This document shows, in pieces, positions 33,710 to 34,548 of a DNA stretch of 34,548 bases. The translations under genes were made by a program, and so were the position numbers. The notes under the pieces are model-generated. The model saw nothing but the letters and a program-made list of their open reading frames with translations. It was not told the origin of the DNA and ran no database searches. Position 1 is the stretch's first letter. Each line of letters starts with the position of its first letter. Origin of the DNA: Byssochlamys sp. IMV 00236 (taxonomy: Eukaryota; Ascomycota; Eurotiomycetes; Eurotiales; Thermoascaceae); assembly GCA_001931875.2 (NCBI GenBank), contig MSJH02000015.1, forward strand, positions 1-34,548, given 5' to 3'.

Positions 33710-33885
33710 AAGAAAAAGAAAAAAAAGGAGAAAAAAAAAGTAGGTCAGAAATACTTTGAAGCGTTGACAATCGGTTATTCAAATGATTACTCTTTATTGG
33801 TTAATACTCTACAACATACTCCGTTAAAACCTGTACAAATACTGAACAAGCGTCTTAAATTGAAAACCATATACTAATTCAACAC

Positions 33886-34035
33886 TCACGTTGCATAGTC
33901 TGGATCAAATCGTGAACAAGCCGATATTACTCCATGAATCCTCACAAAAACATTTTTCAGGTGGCCAACACTACATGCACCAGAAAATAGGCTAATGTTA
34001 CGGGCGCTTAATTGGAGCGCTACATATGTTGTCAT
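33886..34035 (-). CDS. Small hypothetical ORF, 49 aa (right copy)
   Basis: Mirror of 514-663; same translation and same donor-like sequence at the stop. Confidence 0.22.
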   Translation of the reverse strand: MTTYVALQLSARNISLFSGACSVGHLKNVFVRIHGVISACSRFDPDYAT

Positions 34036-34548
34036 TATACAATTTTACACTACCAAAATCTCTGCCTAACCTAATGCTGTCCAGTTCACTCCTTGATATA
34101 AAATACGATGTCATCATAATTACACGTATTCTTGATAGTCTGACAACATAAAATTAGAATAAATAACAACATTTCTTTTTTATCTCTTTCTTCCTGAAAA
34201 GAAACAAACCAAGATGACAACTTTATAAACTCATGCTTAGCTTGACGTCACACATTGATAAGCTTTATTGGTCTACATCATAGGTGAGGTATTGGTTGTA
34301 GCTGTAGTTGTTGTTAGTACTCGTGCAAGTATATAGAATAAAAGCAAAGAAGTGATGAGTCTCTGTTTTATTCTTTTATTAGAAGTGAGAGGAGGAGTCC
34401 TCTGTCCTGGGATATTGAAATTCAGGCAACTTCCCAGCATTCGGTGTTGCTATACACTCTTTCCGGAAAGTAAATTCGCCTGTGATCGAAAATAAATACA
34501 CCCATGGTGAGAACAAAATTCATGTTGCATGAAATGTAAATTCGTCGT
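34036..34548. other. Outer end of right arm, no gene seen
   Basis: Mirror of 1-513. If the two window ends were joined they would form one continuous 25.6 kb palindrome. Confidence 0.5.

Larger units (their letters stand above)
21762..34548 (-). repeat. Right arm of giant perfect inverted repeat
   Basis: Reverse complement of 1-12787, reaching the last base of the window. The C12 and T8 runs near 3592-3611 appear here as A8 and G12 near 30938-30957, and the T14 run near 8930 appears as A14 near 25606-25619. Such length-unstable tracts usually differ even between recent duplicates. The two copies are therefore either extremely young, homogenised by conversion, or one sequence placed twice by an assembler. 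Confidence 0.97.

Noticed and set aside
1..34548. Circular plasmid or organelle genome with inverted repeats
   Set aside because: Gene content is nuclear (spliceosomal introns, BMS1, VMA8, PEX22, P450) and no replication or organelle genes are present.
1..34548. Single foldback read artefact (missed adapter)
   Set aside because: Such artefacts join the arms directly or nearly so; here a 9 kb unique centre separates them. Other assembly artefacts remain possible.
1..34548. CRISPR array, bacterial operon or prophage structure
   Set aside because: No regularly spaced repeats and no ribosome binding sites; the genes are spliced eukaryotic genes.

Overview
The window looks like nuclear DNA of an early-diverging filamentous fungus, most probably Mucoromycota (Mucorales-like). 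It is AT-rich, its genes carry several 46-85 nt GT-AG introns, and its proteins are typical fungal housekeeping and secretory products (V-ATPase subunit D, Pex22, Bms1, a yapsin-like GPI aspartic protease, a cytochrome P450). A relic of a homeodomain-like/Tc1-type transposase helix-turn-helix resembles elements I associate with Mucorales. The species assignment is inference.

The dominant feature is a huge inverted repeat. Bases 1-12787 reappear as their reverse complement in 21762-34548, so position x pairs with 34549-x, around a single-copy centre of 8974 bp (12788-21761). Every open frame I compared is mirrored with identical translation, and homopolymer runs have identical lengths. The symmetry runs to both window ends, so the window may be a whole contig, and a recent inverted duplication cannot be separated from an assembly artefact by sequence alone.

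Each arm, read from the outside inward, holds: a poorly coding outer 2.5 kb with one 50-codon ORF and decayed coding-like sequence; a three-exon, single-pass Ser/Thr-rich membrane protein; VMA8 (eight exons); a two-exon GPI-type aspartic protease; two weak small ORFs and a decayed gene fragment; PEX22 (three exons); and, next to the centre, a 43-residue secreted-peptide gene with its own TATA box. The stop codon of that peptide overlaps the ATG of a repeat-containing 104-residue ORF.

The unique centre holds, left to right: a noncoding stretch with three short perfect hairpins, a GA microsatellite and a tRNA-like Pol III box A/B sequence; BMS1 (five exons, + strand, 1146 aa); a convergent five-exon cytochrome P450 (- strand) with one apparent base missing in the I-helix region; a GA microsatellite; three small candidate genes; and a transposase relic ending close to the right-hand repeat boundary. 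Beyond the exact boundary the two junctions stay similar for about 22 bases (19 identical), which suggests the arms were made identical by recombination between older, diverged inverted copies of one element.

No pathway joins these genes. If real, the rearrangement would double the dose of VMA8, PEX22, the protease, the membrane protein and the peptide, leaving BMS1 and the P450 single copy.
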